This document shows positions 10,531-21,157 of a DNA stretch of 64,000 nucleotides, piece after piece. The notes under the pieces are model-generated. The model was given only the letters and a program-made list of their open reading frames with translations, was not told the origin of the DNA and did no database searches. Made by a program: the position numbers and the translations under genes. Where the stretch lies: positions 62,001 through 126,000 of the forward strand of contig NZ_PJZF01000005.1 of assembly GCF_002858675.1 (NCBI RefSeq), in the 5' to 3' direction. Positions within the stretch are counted from its first letter, which is position 1; every line of letters begins with the position of its first letter. Source of the DNA: Chimaeribacter californicus. Its GTDB lineage: Bacteria; Pseudomonadota; Gammaproteobacteria; Enterobacterales; Enterobacteriaceae.

Positions 10531-10559
10531 GTTGAATGTAAGATATTCATCCCCATATA
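10531..10559 (+). promoter_or_regulatory. Heat-shock (sigma-32) promoter of lon
   Basis: GTTGAAT (10531-10537), a 13-bp spacer and CCCCATATA (10551-10559) fit the sigma-32 consensus (CTTGAA, CCCCAT) and closely resemble the known E. coli lon heat-shock promoter. It lies about 90 bp before the lon ATG. Confidence 0.85.
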
Positions 10560-10646
10560 CTCAGTATCCTACTTGCTGAAACCCGGAAATCTGGTGTTTC
10601 ACGAGATTTCTTTAACCTGGCGGAAGCTAAACTAAGAGAGAGCTCT

Positions 10647-13001
10647 ATGAATCCTGAGCGTTCCGAACGCATAGAAATCCCCGTATTGCCTCTGCGCGAT
10701 GTGGTGGTTTATCCGCACATGGTGATCCCGTTGTTTGTTGGCCGGGAAAAATCAATACGGTGCCTTGAAGCCGCAATGGATCACGATAAAAAGATCATGC
10801 TGGTGGCGCAAAAAGAGGCCTCAACGGATGAACCGGGCGTCAACGATCTGTTTTCTGTTGGTACGGTAGCGTCGATTCTGCAGATGCTGAAGCTGCCGGA
10901 CGGCACGGTAAAAGTCCTGGTTGAAGGGTTACAGCGTGCGCGTATTACCACGTTGTCCGATAACGGCGAGCACTTTGCCGCTGAAGCAGAATACCTGGAC
11001 TCACCGGCCATTGATGAGCGCGAGCAGGAAGTGCTGGTCCGTACCGCCATCAACCAGTTTGAAGGCTACATCAAGCTCAATAAAAAAATTCCGCCGGAAG
11101 TGCTGACTTCCCTGAACAGCATTGACGATGCCGCCCGCCTGGCGGACACCATCGCTGCGCATATGCCGCTGAAGCTGGCTGATAAGCAATCCGTACTGGA
11201 GATGTTCGATATTACTGAACGTCTGGAGTACCTGATGGCGATGATGGAGTCTGAAATCGACCTGTTACAGGTTGAAAAACGCATCCGTAACCGCGTCAAA
11301 AAGCAGATGGAAAAGAGCCAGCGTGAGTACTACCTGAATGAGCAGATGAAGGCCATTCAGAAAGAGCTTGGCGAGATGGATGACGCGCCGGATGAAAATG
11401 AAGCGCTGAAACGTAAAATCGACGCGGCAAAAATGCCGAAAGAGGCCAAGGAAAAAACCGAGGCCGAACTGCAGAAGCTGAAGATGATGTCACCGATGTC
11501 TGCCGAAGCCACCGTGGTACGCAGCTACATCGACTGGATGTTGCAGGTGCCGTGGAACAGCCGCAGCAAGGTGAAGAAAGATCTGGTCAAGGCGCAGGAA
11601 GTGCTCGATACCGATCACTACGGCCTGGAGCGGGTCAAAGACCGCATTCTTGAGTACCTCGCCGTACAGAGCCGCGTCAGCAAAATCAAAGGCCCGATCC
11701 TCTGCCTGGTAGGGCCGCCGGGGGTGGGTAAAACCTCCCTGGGCCAGTCCATTGCGCGGGCGACCGGTCGCCAGTATGTGCGCATGGCGTTGGGTGGCGT
11801 GCGGGATGAAGCGGAAATCCGTGGGCACCGCCGTACCTATATCGGCTCCATGCCGGGTAAACTGATCCAGAAAATGGCCAAAGTTGGGGTGCGTAACCCG
11901 CTGTTCCTGCTGGATGAGATTGATAAGATGTCGTCGGACATGCGCGGCGATCCGGCCTCTGCCTTGCTGGAAGTGCTGGACCCGGAGCAGAACGTGGCGT
12001 TTAACGACCACTATCTGGAAGTCGATTACGACCTGTCCGATGTGATGTTCGTGGCGACCTCGAACTCCATGAACATTCCGGCCCCGCTGCTGGACCGTAT
12101 GGAAGTGATCCGCCTTTCCGGTTATACCGAAGACGAGAAACTCAATATTGCCAAACAGCACCTGTTGCCGAAGCAAATCGAGCGTAACGCGCTGAAAAAA
12201 GGGGAACTCACGGTTGAGGACAGTGCCATCGTCGGCATTATCCGTTACTACACCCGTGAAGCCGGTGTGCGTAGCCTGGAGCGTGAAATCTCCAAACTGT
12301 GCCGTAAGGCGGTGAAACAGCTGCTGATGGATAAAACCATTAAGCACATCACCATCTCCGGTGACAACCTGAAAGATTACCTCGGCGTGCAGCGGGTCGA
12401 TTATGGCCGTGCCGATACTGAAAACCGCATCGGTCAGGTGACCGGTCTGGCCTGGACGGAAGTGGGCGGCGATCTGCTGACCATCGAAACCGCCTGTGTG
12501 CCGGGTAAAGGTAAACTGACCTACACCGGCTCCCTGGGTGAGGTGATGCAGGAGTCGATTCAGGCGGCGTTGACGGTGGTACGTGCTCGTGCGGACAAGC
12601 TGGGCATTAACCCGGACTTCTACGAAAAACGCGACATCCATGTGCATGTGCCGGAAGGCGCAACACCGAAAGATGGCCCAAGCGCTGGTATCGCGATGTG
12701 TACGGCCCTGGTTTCCTGCCTGACCGGTAACCCGGTGCGTGCCGATGTGGCCATGACCGGCGAGATCACGCTGCGTGGTCAGGTACTGCCGATTGGCGGC
12801 CTGAAAGAGAAACTGCTGGCGGCGCATCGCGGCGGCATCAAAGTGGTGCTGATTCCGGATGAGAACCGCCGCGATCTGGAAGAGATTCCGGATAACGTGA
12901 TTGCGGATCTGGAGATCCACCCGGTTAAACGCATCGATGAAGTGCTGAACTTTGCGTTGCAAAACCCGGCCTTTGGTGCTCAGCCGGTCGCCGCTAAATA
13001 A
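10647..13001 (+). CDS. lon: ATP-dependent protease Lon
   Basis: Homohexameric AAA+ serine protease that degrades misfolded proteins and unstable regulators such as SulA and RcsA. 784 residues, the same as E. coli. It has the N-terminal LON substrate domain ([24 protein letters not shown]), the coiled-coil linker, Walker A GPPGVGKT (about 356-363), Walker [11 protein letters not shown], and the Ser-Lys dyad domain with [12 protein letters not shown] (Ser 679 by E. coli numbering) and [14 protein letters not shown] (Lys 722). The sigma-32 promoter upstream and terminator downstream make it a single-gene heat-shock unit. Confidence 0.98.
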   Translation: MNPERSERIEIPVLPLRDVVVYPHMVIPLFVGREKSIRCLEAAMDHDKKIMLVAQKEASTDEPGVNDLFSVGTVASILQMLKLPDGTVKVLVEGLQRARITTLSDNGEHFAAEAEYLDSPAIDEREQEVLVRTAINQFEGYIKLNKKIPPEVLTSLNSIDDAARLADTIAAHMPLKLADKQSVLEMFDITERLEYLMAMMESEIDLLQVEKRIRNRVKKQMEKSQREYYLNEQMKAIQKELGEMDDAPDENEALKRKIDAAKMPKEAKEKTEAELQKLKMMSPMSAEATVVRSYIDWMLQVPWNSRSKVKKDLVKAQEVLDTDHYGLERVKDRILEYLAVQSRVSKIKGPILCLVGPPGVGKTSLGQSIARATGRQYVRMALGGVRDEAEIRGHRRTYIGSMPGKLIQKMAKVGVRNPLFLLDEIDKMSSDMRGDPASALLEVLDPEQNVAFNDHYLEVDYDLSDVMFVATSNSMNIPAPLLDRMEVIRLSGYTEDEKLNIAKQHLLPKQIERNALKKGELTVEDSAIVGIIRYYTREAGVRSLEREISKLCRKAVKQLLMDKTIKHITISGDNLKDYLGVQRVDYGRADTENRIGQVTGLAWTEVGGDLLTIETACVPGKGKLTYTGSLGEVMQESIQAALTVVRARADKLGINPDFYEKRDIHVHVPEGATPKDGPSAGIAMCTALVSCLTGNPVRADVAMTGEITLRGQVLPIGGLKEKLLAAHRGGIKVVLIPDENRRDLEEIPDNVIADLEIHPVKRIDEVLNFALQNPAFGAQPVAAK

Positions 13002-13031
13002 TCCCTGAACATCAGGTGGTCTAATCAGAAG

Positions 13032-13066
13032 CTGGCAGGTCAATTGTGACTTGCCAGTTTTTTTTT
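13032..13066 (+). terminator. lon rho-independent terminator
   Basis: CTGGCAGGTCA (13032-13042), loop ATTG, TGACTTGCCAG (13047-13057; one G-U pair), then a run of nine T. Confidence 0.9.
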
Positions 13067-13210
13067 GTGCCGTTAACGTAGGGCGGCCGGCTATGCCTGG
13101 GCTGCCCGGCGGCGGCTTGCATAGGCCCGGCAGGCTTGATATAAAAGCAGCGCAGCCGCGCACCAAGGACTTTTGCCGCGCGGGCAAAGATTTCAAAAGG
13201 GGATGACTAC

Positions 13211-13483
13211 GTGAATAAATCACAACTGATCGACAACATTGCCGCAGGGGCTGACATTTCAAAAGCCGCAGCCGGCCGTGTTCTGGACACCATTATTGAG
13301 TCAGTCACTGATGCACTGAAACAGGGTGAGGAAGTAGCGCTGGTGGGGTTCGGGACGTTTACCGTCCGTGAGCGCGCTGCCCGTACCGGCCGTAACCCGC
13401 AAACCGGCGAAGAAATCGCGATTCCGGCGGCGAAAGTACCGGGTTTCCGCGCAGGTAAGGCTTTGAAAGATTCAGTAAACTAA
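13211..13483 (+). CDS. hupB: DNA-binding protein HU-beta
   Basis: Nucleoid protein; forms HU heterodimers with HupA that bend DNA without sequence preference. 90 residues, the usual length. It starts with GTG (13211), as in E. coli, behind AAAGGGGATG. The HU signature [29 protein letters not shown] is present, with the proline at the tip of the DNA-intercalating beta arm (RNPQTG). N-terminal [23 protein letters not shown] is typical of the beta subunit. It has a separate leader from lon and a terminator at 13568-13600. Confidence 0.98.
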   Translation: MNKSQLIDNIAAGADISKAAAGRVLDTIIESVTDALKQGEEVALVGFGTFTVRERAARTGRNPQTGEEIAIPAAKVPGFRAGKALKDSVN

Positions 13484-13567
13484 GCACTGTTGGGCAGTTC
13501 GTGTGACAAGCACCCTTTGTCTCAAACTATCACCTGACGTCACTTGCCTGGTAAGGTAAGATACAAG

Positions 13568-13600
13568 GCGCATCAAAAACGATGCGCTTTTTTTATTTTC
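13568..13600 (+). terminator. hupB rho-independent terminator
   Basis: GCGCATC (13568-13574), loop AAAAAC, GATGCGC (13581-13587), then TTTTTTTATTTT. Confidence 0.9.
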
Positions 13601-13734
13601 AGCACAGGCAGGATGCGGGCGTGATGCCCGGTTTACCTGACCTTTCGCGCTACCGCGCAGCGGCGCAGGACGCGCCGGGCACTAATGCCTGCGCAGGGTT
13701 GTTAATCTCTACTACAGCGGAGTGTTGTCACACT

Positions 13735-15615
13735 ATGATGGACAATTTACGCGCGGCCTCTAACCATGTCGTGCTCAAGATCATCCTGGCTCTCATTATC
13801 CTCTCTTTCGTTCTGACCGGGGTGGGCAACTACCTGATCGGCGGCTCCGGCGATTATGCCGCTAAGGTGAACGGCCAGGAGATTAACCGCGCCCAGTTCG
13901 AACAGGCCTTCCAGAATGAACGCGCCCGGATGCAGCAGCAATTGGGTGAGCAGTTTTCAGTGCTGGCCGGTAATGAGCAATATATGCAGCAGTTACGTCA
14001 GCAGGTGCTGAACCAGCTGATCGATGTCACCCTGATTGACCAGTATGCCAAAAAACTGGGTATCGCCATCAGTGACGAGCAGGTCAAGCAAAGCATCCTG
14101 AAGACCCCGGCCTTCCAGACCAATAATCAATTCGATAATGATAAGTATCTGGCGATGGTACGCGGCAGCGGTTACTCGCCGGACAGCTATGCGCAAGTGG
14201 TTCGCCGCCAGTTGCAGGCACAACAGCTAAACCAGGTCTTTGGCGGCAGCGAGTTTGTCTTGCCGGCCGAAGCTGACAGCCTCGCCGCGCTGGTGCTGCA
14301 GGAGCGTGATGTGCGGGTTGCCGCATTCGATACGGATGCGCTGGCAGCCAAACAGACGGCCACCGAAGATGAGCTGAAAGGCTATTACGACCAGCATCAA
14401 AACGAATTTATTGCGCCACAGCAGCTGAAAGTCAGCTATCTGGAAATGGACGCCGCCGCCCTGCAGGACAAGATCACCGTCAGTGATGCTGAGGTGGCCG
14501 CCTACTACGATCAGCACAAAAACACCTTCGGCCAGCCGGAGCGCAAGAAATTTGCGGTGATTGTGCTGAAGTCGCAGGCAGACGCCGACGCGGTACTGGC
14601 TGAACTGAAAAAGGGCGCCGATTTCGCTGAACTGGCCAAAACCAAATCCACCGATACCTTCACCGGCAAACGTGGCGGTGAGCTGGAGTGGATGGAGCCG
14701 GAAACCACTTTGGACGATTTCAAAAACGCTAACCTGACTGAAAAAGGGCAGGTCTCCGGCGTGATTAAATCCTCATCGGGTTACCTGGTTCTGCGTCTTA
14801 ATGATGTGGAGCCGGCAAAGCTGAAGCCGTTAGATGACGTACGTAATGACGTGCTGGCCAAGCTGAAGCAGGAAAAAGCGCTGGACGCCTACTATGCGCT
14901 GCAACAGAAAGTCAGCGAAGCGGCAACCAATGATAATGAGTCGCTGGCCTCTGCCGAAGAAGTTTCCGGCATCAAAGCTGTTCACACTGACTGGTTCACC
15001 CAGCAGACCCTGCCACAGGCACTGAGCGCCAAGCCGGTAGCCGATGCCCTGTTTGATGGTTCGCTGTTGGGTGAGGGCGGTTCTCCGGGCAGCAACTCTA
15101 ATGTCATCACTGCCGATGGCGATCGCGCCTTCGTGGTACGTGTGGATGCGCATAAACCGCAGGGCGTGAAGCCGTTTGCCGAGGTGCGGGATGCGGTGCT
15201 GGCCCAGGTCAAACACCAGAAAGCGCAGGCGCAGGCACAGGCTGACGCGCAAAAAGTCCTGGCTGCCCTGAAACAAGGGAAAGGGGATGAGGCGCTGAAA
15301 ACCGCTGGTCTGAGCTTTGGCACCACGCAGAAAGTGCAGCGTTCCCAGCAGCCTTCCGCGTTTGAGCAGAGCGTGTATGCCTTGCCGCAACCGCAGGCCG
15401 GTAAACCGAACTATGGCGTCACCCAGGATGAGAAAGGCAATGTGGTTATCGTCGCCCTGGATGCGGTCAACCCAGGCAAACTGCCGGCCGATGAAGTGGC
15501 TAATTTCTCCGGCCAGATTAAAGAGGGTGCCACCAATATTACCTTCGATGCATTGATTGCCGGCCTGCGTCAGTCCGGCAAAATCAAACTGGGCAGCGCC
15601 GCACAGGTGGAATAA
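13735..15615 (+). CDS. ppiD: Periplasmic folding chaperone PpiD (SurA-like parvulin)
   Basis: Inner-membrane-anchored periplasmic chaperone near the SecYEG exit. The frame is open from 13582, but I choose ATG 13735: it gives MMDNLRAASNHVVLKIILALIILSFVLTGVGNYLIGG, the expected single N-terminal anchor (about 16-35), and 626 residues against 623 in E. coli. The N-terminal SurA-like chaperone helices include FEQAFQNERARMQQQLGEQFS. A degenerate parvulin domain (about 265-355) contains KKFAVIVLKSQADADAVLAELKKGADFAELAKTKSTD in part. A clean terminator follows. Order hupB-ppiD-ybaV as in E. coli. Confidence 0.96.
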   Translation: MMDNLRAASNHVVLKIILALIILSFVLTGVGNYLIGGSGDYAAKVNGQEINRAQFEQAFQNERARMQQQLGEQFSVLAGNEQYMQQLRQQVLNQLIDVTLIDQYAKKLGIAISDEQVKQSILKTPAFQTNNQFDNDKYLAMVRGSGYSPDSYAQVVRRQLQAQQLNQVFGGSEFVLPAEADSLAALVLQERDVRVAAFDTDALAAKQTATEDELKGYYDQHQNEFIAPQQLKVSYLEMDAAALQDKITVSDAEVAAYYDQHKNTFGQPERKKFAVIVLKSQADADAVLAELKKGADFAELAKTKSTDTFTGKRGGELEWMEPETTLDDFKNANLTEKGQVSGVIKSSSGYLVLRLNDVEPAKLKPLDDVRNDVLAKLKQEKALDAYYALQQKVSEAATNDNESLASAEEVSGIKAVHTDWFTQQTLPQALSAKPVADALFDGSLLGEGGSPGSNSNVITADGDRAFVVRVDAHKPQGVKPFAEVRDAVLAQVKHQKAQAQAQADAQKVLAALKQGKGDEALKTAGLSFGTTQKVQRSQQPSAFEQSVYALPQPQAGKPNYGVTQDEKGNVVIVALDAVNPGKLPADEVANFSGQIKEGATNITFDALIAGLRQSGKIKLGSAAQVE

Positions 15616-15650
15616 CGCTTCCAGTAAAATGTAATCCGTTGCAACACACA

Positions 15651-15672
15651 AAGGCCGCTTTCGCGGCCTTTT
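15651..15672 (+). terminator. ppiD terminator
   Basis: AAGGCCGC, loop TTTC, GCGGCCTT, TT; about 35 bp after the ppiD stop. Confidence 0.75.
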
Positions 15673-15752
15673 CCACATTTAACATCTGGTCTTTGCGTCT
15701 GTTTTTGCTTTTCGGCATGGTGTGCGTGCTGAACAACACAAGGAGAAACAGC

Positions 15753-16127
15753 ATGAAAAAATTAGGCATTACCTCACTCTCACTCGCCCTGGCATTAGGC
15801 CTTTCTACCCTGCCGGTGATGCTCCATGCCGCCCCAAATGGTGAAGTGGCAACCGCCAGCGCCGTCCCGGCTAAAAAAGCGGAAAAAGCCCCGTTGACGC
15901 CGGAGGCCAAAGCCGGGGTCACCTCACCGTTGGAAAAGGTGAATATCAATACCGCGGATGCGCAGACGCTGTCGGACGGCTTAAACGGCGTGGGGCTTAA
16001 AAAAGCGGAGGCGATTATTCGTTACCGCGAAGAGTCGGGGCAGTTCACCGCCGTGGAACAGTTACAGGAGGTGCCCGGCATCGGCCCGTCACTGATTGAA
16101 CGCAACCGCGACCGGATGGTTTTGTGA
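15753..16127 (+). CDS. ybaV: Helix-hairpin-helix secreted protein YbaV (ComEA-like)
   Basis: Small exported DNA-binding-type protein. The start at 15753 follows AGGAGAAACAGC and yields a signal peptide (MKKLGITSLSLALALGLSTL, cleavage near LHA-AP) and 124 residues (E. coli 123). The C-terminal half carries two helix-hairpin-helix motifs: VNINTADAQTLSDGLNGVGLKKAEAI and LQEVPGIGPSLIERNRDRM. ComEA proteins with this fold bind incoming DNA in competent bacteria; the role of YbaV in enterobacteria is not established. It sits between ppiD and fadM as in E. coli. Confidence 0.94.
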   Translation: MKKLGITSLSLALALGLSTLPVMLHAAPNGEVATASAVPAKKAEKAPLTPEAKAGVTSPLEKVNINTADAQTLSDGLNGVGLKKAEAIIRYREESGQFTAVEQLQEVPGIGPSLIERNRDRMVL

Positions 16128-16272
16128 GCCGCTTCGCGTTGCCTTACGCTTTTTCTCAGCGCCTCAGGGAATCTGCTACGCTCAGAAAGTGATCCGACCA
16201 GTGCGCCTGCGGGCGCACTTCAGCGTGTAGACCTGAACCCTATCCACCTGTTACGAGAGAGAAAGCGCCGCT

Positions 16273-16692
16273 ATGCAGACTTTTATAAACGTCCGGGGAT
16301 TTCATATTGATGTCTACCAACACGTCAATAACGCCCGTTATCTTGAGTTTCTTGAAGAGGCCCGCTGGGAGTGGTTGTCCGCCCTGGAGGGGTTTCAATG
16401 GATGAAGGATCGCCACATCGCCTTTATTGTGGTGAACATTAATATCAACTATCGCACCCCGGCGGTGTTGGGTGACCGGCTGCGGATCGACAGTCGGCTG
16501 GAGCGCCTTAATGGGCGCAGCGGGGTCGTCAGCCAGGTGGTAACGCGGGACAGGGACGGCGAAACCGTCGCCGATGCCGCGCTGACCTTTGTTTGTATTG
16601 ATTTAAAAAGCCAGAAAGCGTTGCCGCTGGAAGGGGAGTTACTGGAGAAATTACGTCAGCTTGAACAGCAGGATAACGTGCTGCCCTCCTGA
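16273..16692 (+). CDS. fadM: Long-chain acyl-CoA thioesterase FadM (YbaW)
   Basis: Single hotdog-fold thioesterase that hydrolyses long-chain acyl-CoA by-products of beta-oxidation; in E. coli it is controlled by FadR and CRP. 139 residues (E. coli 132). The 4HBT signature is VYQHVNNARYLEFLEEARWEW, with Asn-Asn in the active-site loop, followed by FIVVNININYRTPAVLGDRLRI and GETVADAALTFVCID. Convergent with queC; a perfect 10-bp hairpin lies between the two. Confidence 0.93.
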   Translation: MQTFINVRGFHIDVYQHVNNARYLEFLEEARWEWLSALEGFQWMKDRHIAFIVVNININYRTPAVLGDRLRIDSRLERLNGRSGVVSQVVTRDRDGETVADAALTFVCIDLKSQKALPLEGELLEKLRQLEQQDNVLPS

Positions 16693-16783
16693 CGCAGGGG
16701 GAACCTGCTGCGGGCCGGGGTAGCCGGGCCCGATCTTTCCACGGGTAAAACGAGCGTGGCAGGAGGCGGGTATTGCCGGAAAC

Positions 16784-16806
16784 ATCATGCCCCAGCGGGG
16801 CATGAT
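16784..16806. terminator. Perfect hairpin between convergent fadM and queC
   Basis: ATCATGCCCC (16784-16793), loop AGC, GGGGCATGAT (16797-16806). Placed between convergent genes, so it probably limits read-through on both strands. There is no strong T-run. Confidence 0.6.
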
Positions 16807-16835
16807 CATCAGGATCTTAAGGGAAATACCGGGGA

Positions 16836-17534
16836 TTATTGCAGGCCGCTTTTCTGCTTCAGGCTGGCCATCACACCGGCACGGTCCTGCTGATAGACCG
16901 CCAGGCCGTTTGCCCGCAGGTGACAGGCCGCACATTCACCGCACCCGTCGCCCTGAATGCCGTTGTAACAGGTCAACGTATCGCGGCGAACCCGTTCCAG
17001 TTGCCCGTAGTAGTCCGCCAGCGCCCAGGTTTCCGCTTTGTTCAGCCACATCAGCGGTGTTTCAAACCGGACATCGCGCGCCAGCCCCAGCGAAACCGCC
17101 TGGTTCAGCGCTTTCACAAACTCATCCCGGCAATCAGGGTAGCCGGAGAAGTCAGTTTCACAGACGCCGGTGATCACAGCCTCCGCCTCAATCTGGTAGG
17201 CGTAAATCGACGCCAGCGTCAGGAACAGAATATTGCGCCCCGGCACGAAGGTGCTCGGCAACTGGCCGGCCGCTTCACTGCCGTAATTGGGAACCGGAAT
17301 GTTATCCCGCGTCAGGCTGCTGATGGCCAGTTCGTTCAACAGGCCAACATCCAGCACTTTATGCGCCCGCGCACCCAATTCGGCCGAGAGCTTTTGCGCC
17401 ACCTCGATCTCTGCCCGGTGCCGTTGACCATAATCAAAGGTGATGCAGTGTACTTCATCATATTGCGCCAGCGCCTGGATCAGGCAGGTGGTTGAATCCT
17501 GGCCGCCACTGAACACCACTACTGCTCGTTTCAT
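16836..17534 (-). CDS. queC: 7-cyano-7-deazaguanine synthase QueC
   Basis: ATP-dependent enzyme that converts 7-carboxy-7-deazaguanine plus ammonia to preQ0, in queuosine tRNA-modification synthesis. 232 residues (E. coli 231). It has the PP-loop [12 protein letters not shown] (about 7-18), TFDYGQRH, the substrate stretch [13 protein letters not shown], and the C-terminal zinc site of four cysteines [19 protein letters not shown]. It is the only queuosine gene in the window. It lies on the minus strand, about 110 bp downstream of cdsH. Confidence 0.97.
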   Translation of the reverse strand: MKRAVVVFSGGQDSTTCLIQALAQYDEVHCITFDYGQRHRAEIEVAQKLSAELGARAHKVLDVGLLNELAISSLTRDNIPVPNYGSEAAGQLPSTFVPGRNILFLTLASIYAYQIEAEAVITGVCETDFSGYPDCRDEFVKALNQAVSLGLARDVRFETPLMWLNKAETWALADYYGQLERVRRDTLTCYNGIQGDGCGECAACHLRANGLAVYQQDRAGVMASLKQKSGLQ

Positions 17535-17644
17535 CTCATGCTTACCTTTTTAACGTGCAAACCCGGCCAGCGCTCAGCCGGGCACAATTACTATAGGGTA
17601 CTTTCCCCGGCGCAGTTTGAACAGCTGCGCGGCGGCGGGGAAGA

Positions 17645-18697
17645 TTAACTGCCGGAAAACCCGGACATGAGGCGCTGTAAATAGGGCGACGTGTCACCGA
17701 TATGCCGGCTCACCCACTGCTCGTTATAGTAGGTATCAGGGTAACGCTCACCGCTGTCACACAGCAGTGTCACAATGGACCCTTGCTCACCCCGCGCCCG
17801 CATCTCGGCTGCCAGCAGCAGCGCGCCATAAATATTGGTGCCGGTTGACGCACCGGCACGGCGCCCCAGTACCCGCGTCAGCCAGGTCAGCGCGGCGAGG
17901 CTGGCGGCGTCCGGCACCTGAATCATCCGGTCAATGACATCGGGAATGAAAGAGGGCTCCACGCGCGGCCTGCCGATGCCTTCAATCCGGCTGCCGCAGG
18001 CGGCCGTGAGAAGCGGGTTACGCTGATGGTAGTAGTCGTAAAACACGGAGTGCTCCGGGTCAACTACCACCAGTTGCGTGTCGTGGCCCTGATAGCGGAT
18101 ATAGCGGCCCAGCGTAGCGGAAGTGCCGCCGGTGCCGGCCCCCATCACCACATAACGCGGGATGGGAAACGGTTCCCGCGACATCTGGCGATAAATGCTG
18201 TCGGCAATATTGTTATTTCCGCGCCAGTCGGTCGCCCGTTCAGCATAGGTAAACTGATCCATATAGTGCCCGCCCAGATCGTGGGCCAGGTGTTCAGAGG
18301 CTGCATAAATTTGCCCGGTTTGCTCCACAAAGTGGCAGCGGCCGCCATAAAACTCAATCTGTTCAATTTTGCGGCGGGCAGTGCTGGCCGGCATCACCGC
18401 AATAAACGGCAGGCCCAGCAGGCGGGAAAAGTATGCTTCGGAGATAGCAGTGCTGCCGGATGACGCCTCAATCACAGGGGTGTTTTCTCGCAGCCAGCCA
18501 TTGCAGAGGGCATAGAGAAACAGCGAACGCGCCAGCCGGTGTTTCAGGCTGCCGCTGGGGTGGGTGCTCTCATCTTTCAGATAGAGAGCGATCCCCGGAA
18601 AGTCCGGCAGCGGCAGGCGAATCAAATGAGTATCGGCAGAGCGCTGGAAATCAGCGTCGATTTCATGGATGGCGCGTCTGACCCAGGAGGCAGTCAT
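17645..18697 (-). CDS. cdsH: PLP-dependent cysteine desulfhydrase, CdsH type
   Basis: Cysteine-synthase-fold (beta-family) PLP enzyme. The 350 residues carry HPSGSLKHR (Lys 52, Schiff base to PLP), [12 protein letters not shown] (substrate carboxylate loop), [10 protein letters not shown], and the phosphate-binding loop [13 protein letters not shown] choose ATG 18697 over the upstream TTG. The assignment to CdsH rests on the fold plus divergence from decR: in Salmonella the aerobic cysteine desulfhydrase (cysteine to pyruvate, sulfide and ammonia) is encoded beside ybaO. E. coli lacks this gene here. A cysteine synthase paralogue cannot be ruled out from sequence alone. Confidence 0.8.
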   Translation of the reverse strand: MTASWVRRAIHEIDADFQRSADTHLIRLPLPDFPGIALYLKDESTHPSGSLKHRLARSLFLYALCNGWLRENTPVIEASSGSTAISEAYFSRLLGLPFIAVMPASTARRKIEQIEFYGGRCHFVEQTGQIYAASEHLAHDLGGHYMDQFTYAERATDWRGNNNIADSIYRQMSREPFPIPRYVVMGAGTGGTSATLGRYIRYQGHDTQLVVVDPEHSVFYDYYHQRNPLLTAACGSRIEGIGRPRVEPSFIPDVIDRMIQVPDAASLAALTWLTRVLGRRAGASTGTNIYGALLLAAEMRARGEQGSIVTLLCDSGERYPDTYYNEQWVSRHIGDTSPYLQRLMSGFSGS

Positions 18698-18794
18698 AAC
18701 ATCTCTCGGCAAGGGCAGTAAAGTCAGGGTAGCTAAGGGTACGCGGTTGGCCGGAAAAAAGGGTTGCTATCTTGCTTTTGAAATGGCGACATAG

Positions 18795-18809
18795 GAGAAA
18801 ATTTTTCTC
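18795..18809. promoter_or_regulatory. Palindrome in the cdsH-decR intergenic region (likely DecR site)
   Basis: GAGAAAA-T-TTTTCTC is a perfect 15-bp palindrome, 13 bp before the decR ATG and about 97 bp from the cdsH ATG. Size, AT-rich centre and position fit an Lrp/AsnC-family operator, probably for DecR on cdsH and itself. The binding is inferred. Confidence 0.6.
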
Positions 18810-18821
18810 AGGAAAGCCCGT

Positions 18822-19283
18822 ATGCTGGATAAAATCGATCGTACGTTGTTGCGCCTGCTGCAACAGGACTGCACGTTATCGCTTCAGGCGTTGGCTGAGT
18901 CGGTAAACCTGACCTCAACGCCCTGTTGGAAACGGCTGAAAAGGCTGGAGGATAACGGGTATATTCGCGGCCGGGTTGCCCTGCTCGACGGGGACAAGCT
19001 GGGCCTGGGCCTCACCGCCTTTATGCTGGTCAAAACCCAGCAGCATAACCGCGAATGGTACCAGCATTTCGTCAGCCAGACCGAGCAGATGCCCGAGGTG
19101 CTGGCCTTCTACCGGATGGCGGGGGAGTATGATTATCTGCTGCAAATTCAGGTGGCTGACATGAAAAGCTACGACATTTTCTATAAAAAACTGGTAAATG
19201 GGGTGCCTGGCCTGATCGAAGTGACCTCCAGTTTTGCGATGGAAAGGATTAAATACACCACGGCCCTGCCGCTGCCGGAATAA
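18822..19283 (+). CDS. decR: Lrp/AsnC-family cysteine-responsive regulator DecR (YbaO/CyuR)
   Basis: Transcription factor that activates cysteine detoxification/catabolism genes in response to cysteine. 153 residues (E. coli 152). The N-terminal HTH ([48 protein letters not shown], read in two parts) is followed by an RAM/AsnC ligand-binding domain with [22 protein letters not shown] and [22 protein letters not shown]. Divergent from cdsH, with a perfect palindrome between them. The likely local target is cdsH. Confidence 0.95.
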   Translation: MLDKIDRTLLRLLQQDCTLSLQALAESVNLTSTPCWKRLKRLEDNGYIRGRVALLDGDKLGLGLTAFMLVKTQQHNREWYQHFVSQTEQMPEVLAFYRMAGEYDYLLQIQVADMKSYDIFYKKLVNGVPGLIEVTSSFAMERIKYTTALPLPE

Positions 19284-19378
19284 CCGGCACCTCATCGCTT
19301 TTTCTCCGGCTTCTTCTATGCTGCTTGAGCGGAAAGAGTCCGATACAGGGACGCTTCATTTTTTGGGAATAAAATCTT

Positions 19379-21157
19379 GTGAGATTGTTTGCACAATTAA
19401 GCTGGTATTTTCGCCGGGAATGGCGCCGCTATCTCGGCGCCATTGCTTTGCTGATCATTATCGCCATCCTGCAACTGCTGCCGCCAAAACTGGTCGGCGT
19501 GATTGTGGACGGCATCACCCAGAAGCGGCTCTCCACCGCAGCGGTGCTCGGGTGGATTGGCGTGATCCTGGCGACGTCTGTAGTGGTTTATCTGCTGCGT
19601 TATGTATGGCGCGTGTTGCTGTTTGGGGCGTCTTACCAACTGGCGGTCGAGCTGCGTGAGCGTTTCTATCGCCAGCTCAGCCGCCAGCACCCGGCTTTTT
19701 ACCTGCGTCACCGCACCGGTGATCTGATTGCGCGCGCCACCAATGACGTGGATCGCGTGGTGTTCGCCGCCGGGGAGGGGGTGTTGACCCTGGTGGACTC
19801 GTTGGTGATGGGGTGTGCGGTGCTGGTGGTGATGAGTACGCAGATCAGCTGGCAACTGACGCTGCTGTCACTGGTGCCGATGCCGATCATGGCGATGGTC
19901 ATCAAACGCTACGGCGATCAGCTGCATCACCGTTTCAAATCCGCCCAGGCGGCCTTCTCCTCGCTGAATGACCAGACCCAGGAGAGCCTGACCAGCATCC
20001 GGATGATCAAGGCCTTTGGGCTGGAGGATCATCAGTCCGGGCAGTTCGCGCGCGTCGCCGCCGATGCCGGGGCCAAGAATCTGCGGGTGGCGCGGGTGGA
20101 TGCGCGGTTTGACCCGACGATTTATATCGCCATCGGTATGGCCAACCTGCTGGCGATCGGCGGCGGCAGCTGGCTGGTAGTGCACGGCACCCTGACGCTT
20201 GGGCAACTGACCAGTTTTGTGATGTATCTGGGGCTGATGATCTGGCCGATGCTGGCGCTGGCCTGGATGTTCAACATTGTTGAGCGCGGCAGCGCCGCTT
20301 ACAGCCGCATCCGCAGTCTGCTGAAAGAGGCGCCTTCCGTCACTGACGGCGACCAGCCATTGCCGGCCGGGCGCGGTGAGTTGCAGGTGCAGATCGGCCG
20401 GTTCCACTACCCGGAAAACAGCCACGCGGCCCTGCATGATGTCAGCTTCCGCCTGCAACCCGGGCAGATGCTTGGCCTGTGCGGCCCGACCGGCGCCGGG
20501 AAAAGTACCTTGCTGGGACTGGTGCAGCGTCAGTTTGATGTCGGCGAAGGGGAGATCCGTTATCACGGGCTTGCCCTGCAGACGATCAAACTGGATGCAT
20601 GGCGCGGGCGGCTGGCGGTCGTCAGCCAGACGCCGTTCCTGTTTTCTGACAGCGTGGCGCAAAATATTGCGCTGGGCCGCCCGGAGGCCACCCCGGCGCA
20701 GATTGAGCAGGCAGCCCGGCTGGCCAGCGTCCATGAGGACATCCTGCGCCTGCCGCAGGGCTATGAAACGGAGGTGGGCGAACGTGGGGTGATGCTCTCC
20801 GGCGGGCAGAAACAGCGTATCGCCATTGCCCGCGCCCTGCTGCTGGAGGCGGAAATCCTGATTCTGGATGACGCGCTCTCCGCGGTGGATGGCCGCACGG
20901 AACATGACATCCTCAGCAACCTGCGGCAGTGGGGCAGCAACCGCACGGTCATCATCAGCGCGCACCGTCTCTCGGCCCTGACCGAGGCCAATGAGATTCT
21001 GGTGCTCAACCAGGGCACGGTGATGCAGCGCGGCGATCATGAAACCCTGGCCGCCCAGCCGGGTTGGTACCGTGATATGTACCGTTACCAACAACTTGAA
21101 GCAGCACTGGATGAGCCGGCGCTGCCGGACGATCACAAGGAGGCCCGTGATGCCTAA
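19379..21157 (+). CDS. mdlA: ABC transporter half-molecule MdlA (multidrug-like)
   Basis: Membrane-plus-ATPase half-transporter that should pair with MdlB as an exporter of unknown substrate. 592 residues (E. coli 590), GTG start ([21 protein letters not shown]). Six hydrophobic helices (about 15-300) precede an NBD with Walker [10 protein letters not shown], signature LSGGQKQR and Walker [15 protein letters not shown]. The residue after the Walker B Asp is Asp, not the catalytic Glu, so this Walker site is degenerate, as in many heterodimeric exporters. It overlaps mdlB by 8 bp. Confidence 0.95.
   Translation: MRLFAQLSWYFRREWRRYLGAIALLIIIAILQLLPPKLVGVIVDGITQKRLSTAAVLGWIGVILATSVVVYLLRYVWRVLLFGASYQLAVELRERFYRQLSRQHPAFYLRHRTGDLIARATNDVDRVVFAAGEGVLTLVDSLVMGCAVLVVMSTQISWQLTLLSLVPMPIMAMVIKRYGDQLHHRFKSAQAAFSSLNDQTQESLTSIRMIKAFGLEDHQSGQFARVAADAGAKNLRVARVDARFDPTIYIAIGMANLLAIGGGSWLVVHGTLTLGQLTSFVMYLGLMIWPMLALAWMFNIVERGSAAYSRIRSLLKEAPSVTDGDQPLPAGRGELQVQIGRFHYPENSHAALHDVSFRLQPGQMLGLCGPTGAGKSTLLGLVQRQFDVGEGEIRYHGLALQTIKLDAWRGRLAVVSQTPFLFSDSVAQNIALGRPEATPAQIEQAARLASVHEDILRLPQGYETEVGERGVMLSGGQKQRIAIARALLLEAEILILDDALSAVDGRTEHDILSNLRQWGSNRTVIISAHRLSALTEANEILVLNQGTVMQRGDHETLAAQPGWYRDMYRYQQLEAALDEPALPDDHKEARDA

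Noticed and set aside
11490-13262. A 590-codon open frame on the minus strand
   Set aside because: It lies antisense to lon and runs into hupB; composition (many His, Arg, Gln) is typical of an antisense shadow.
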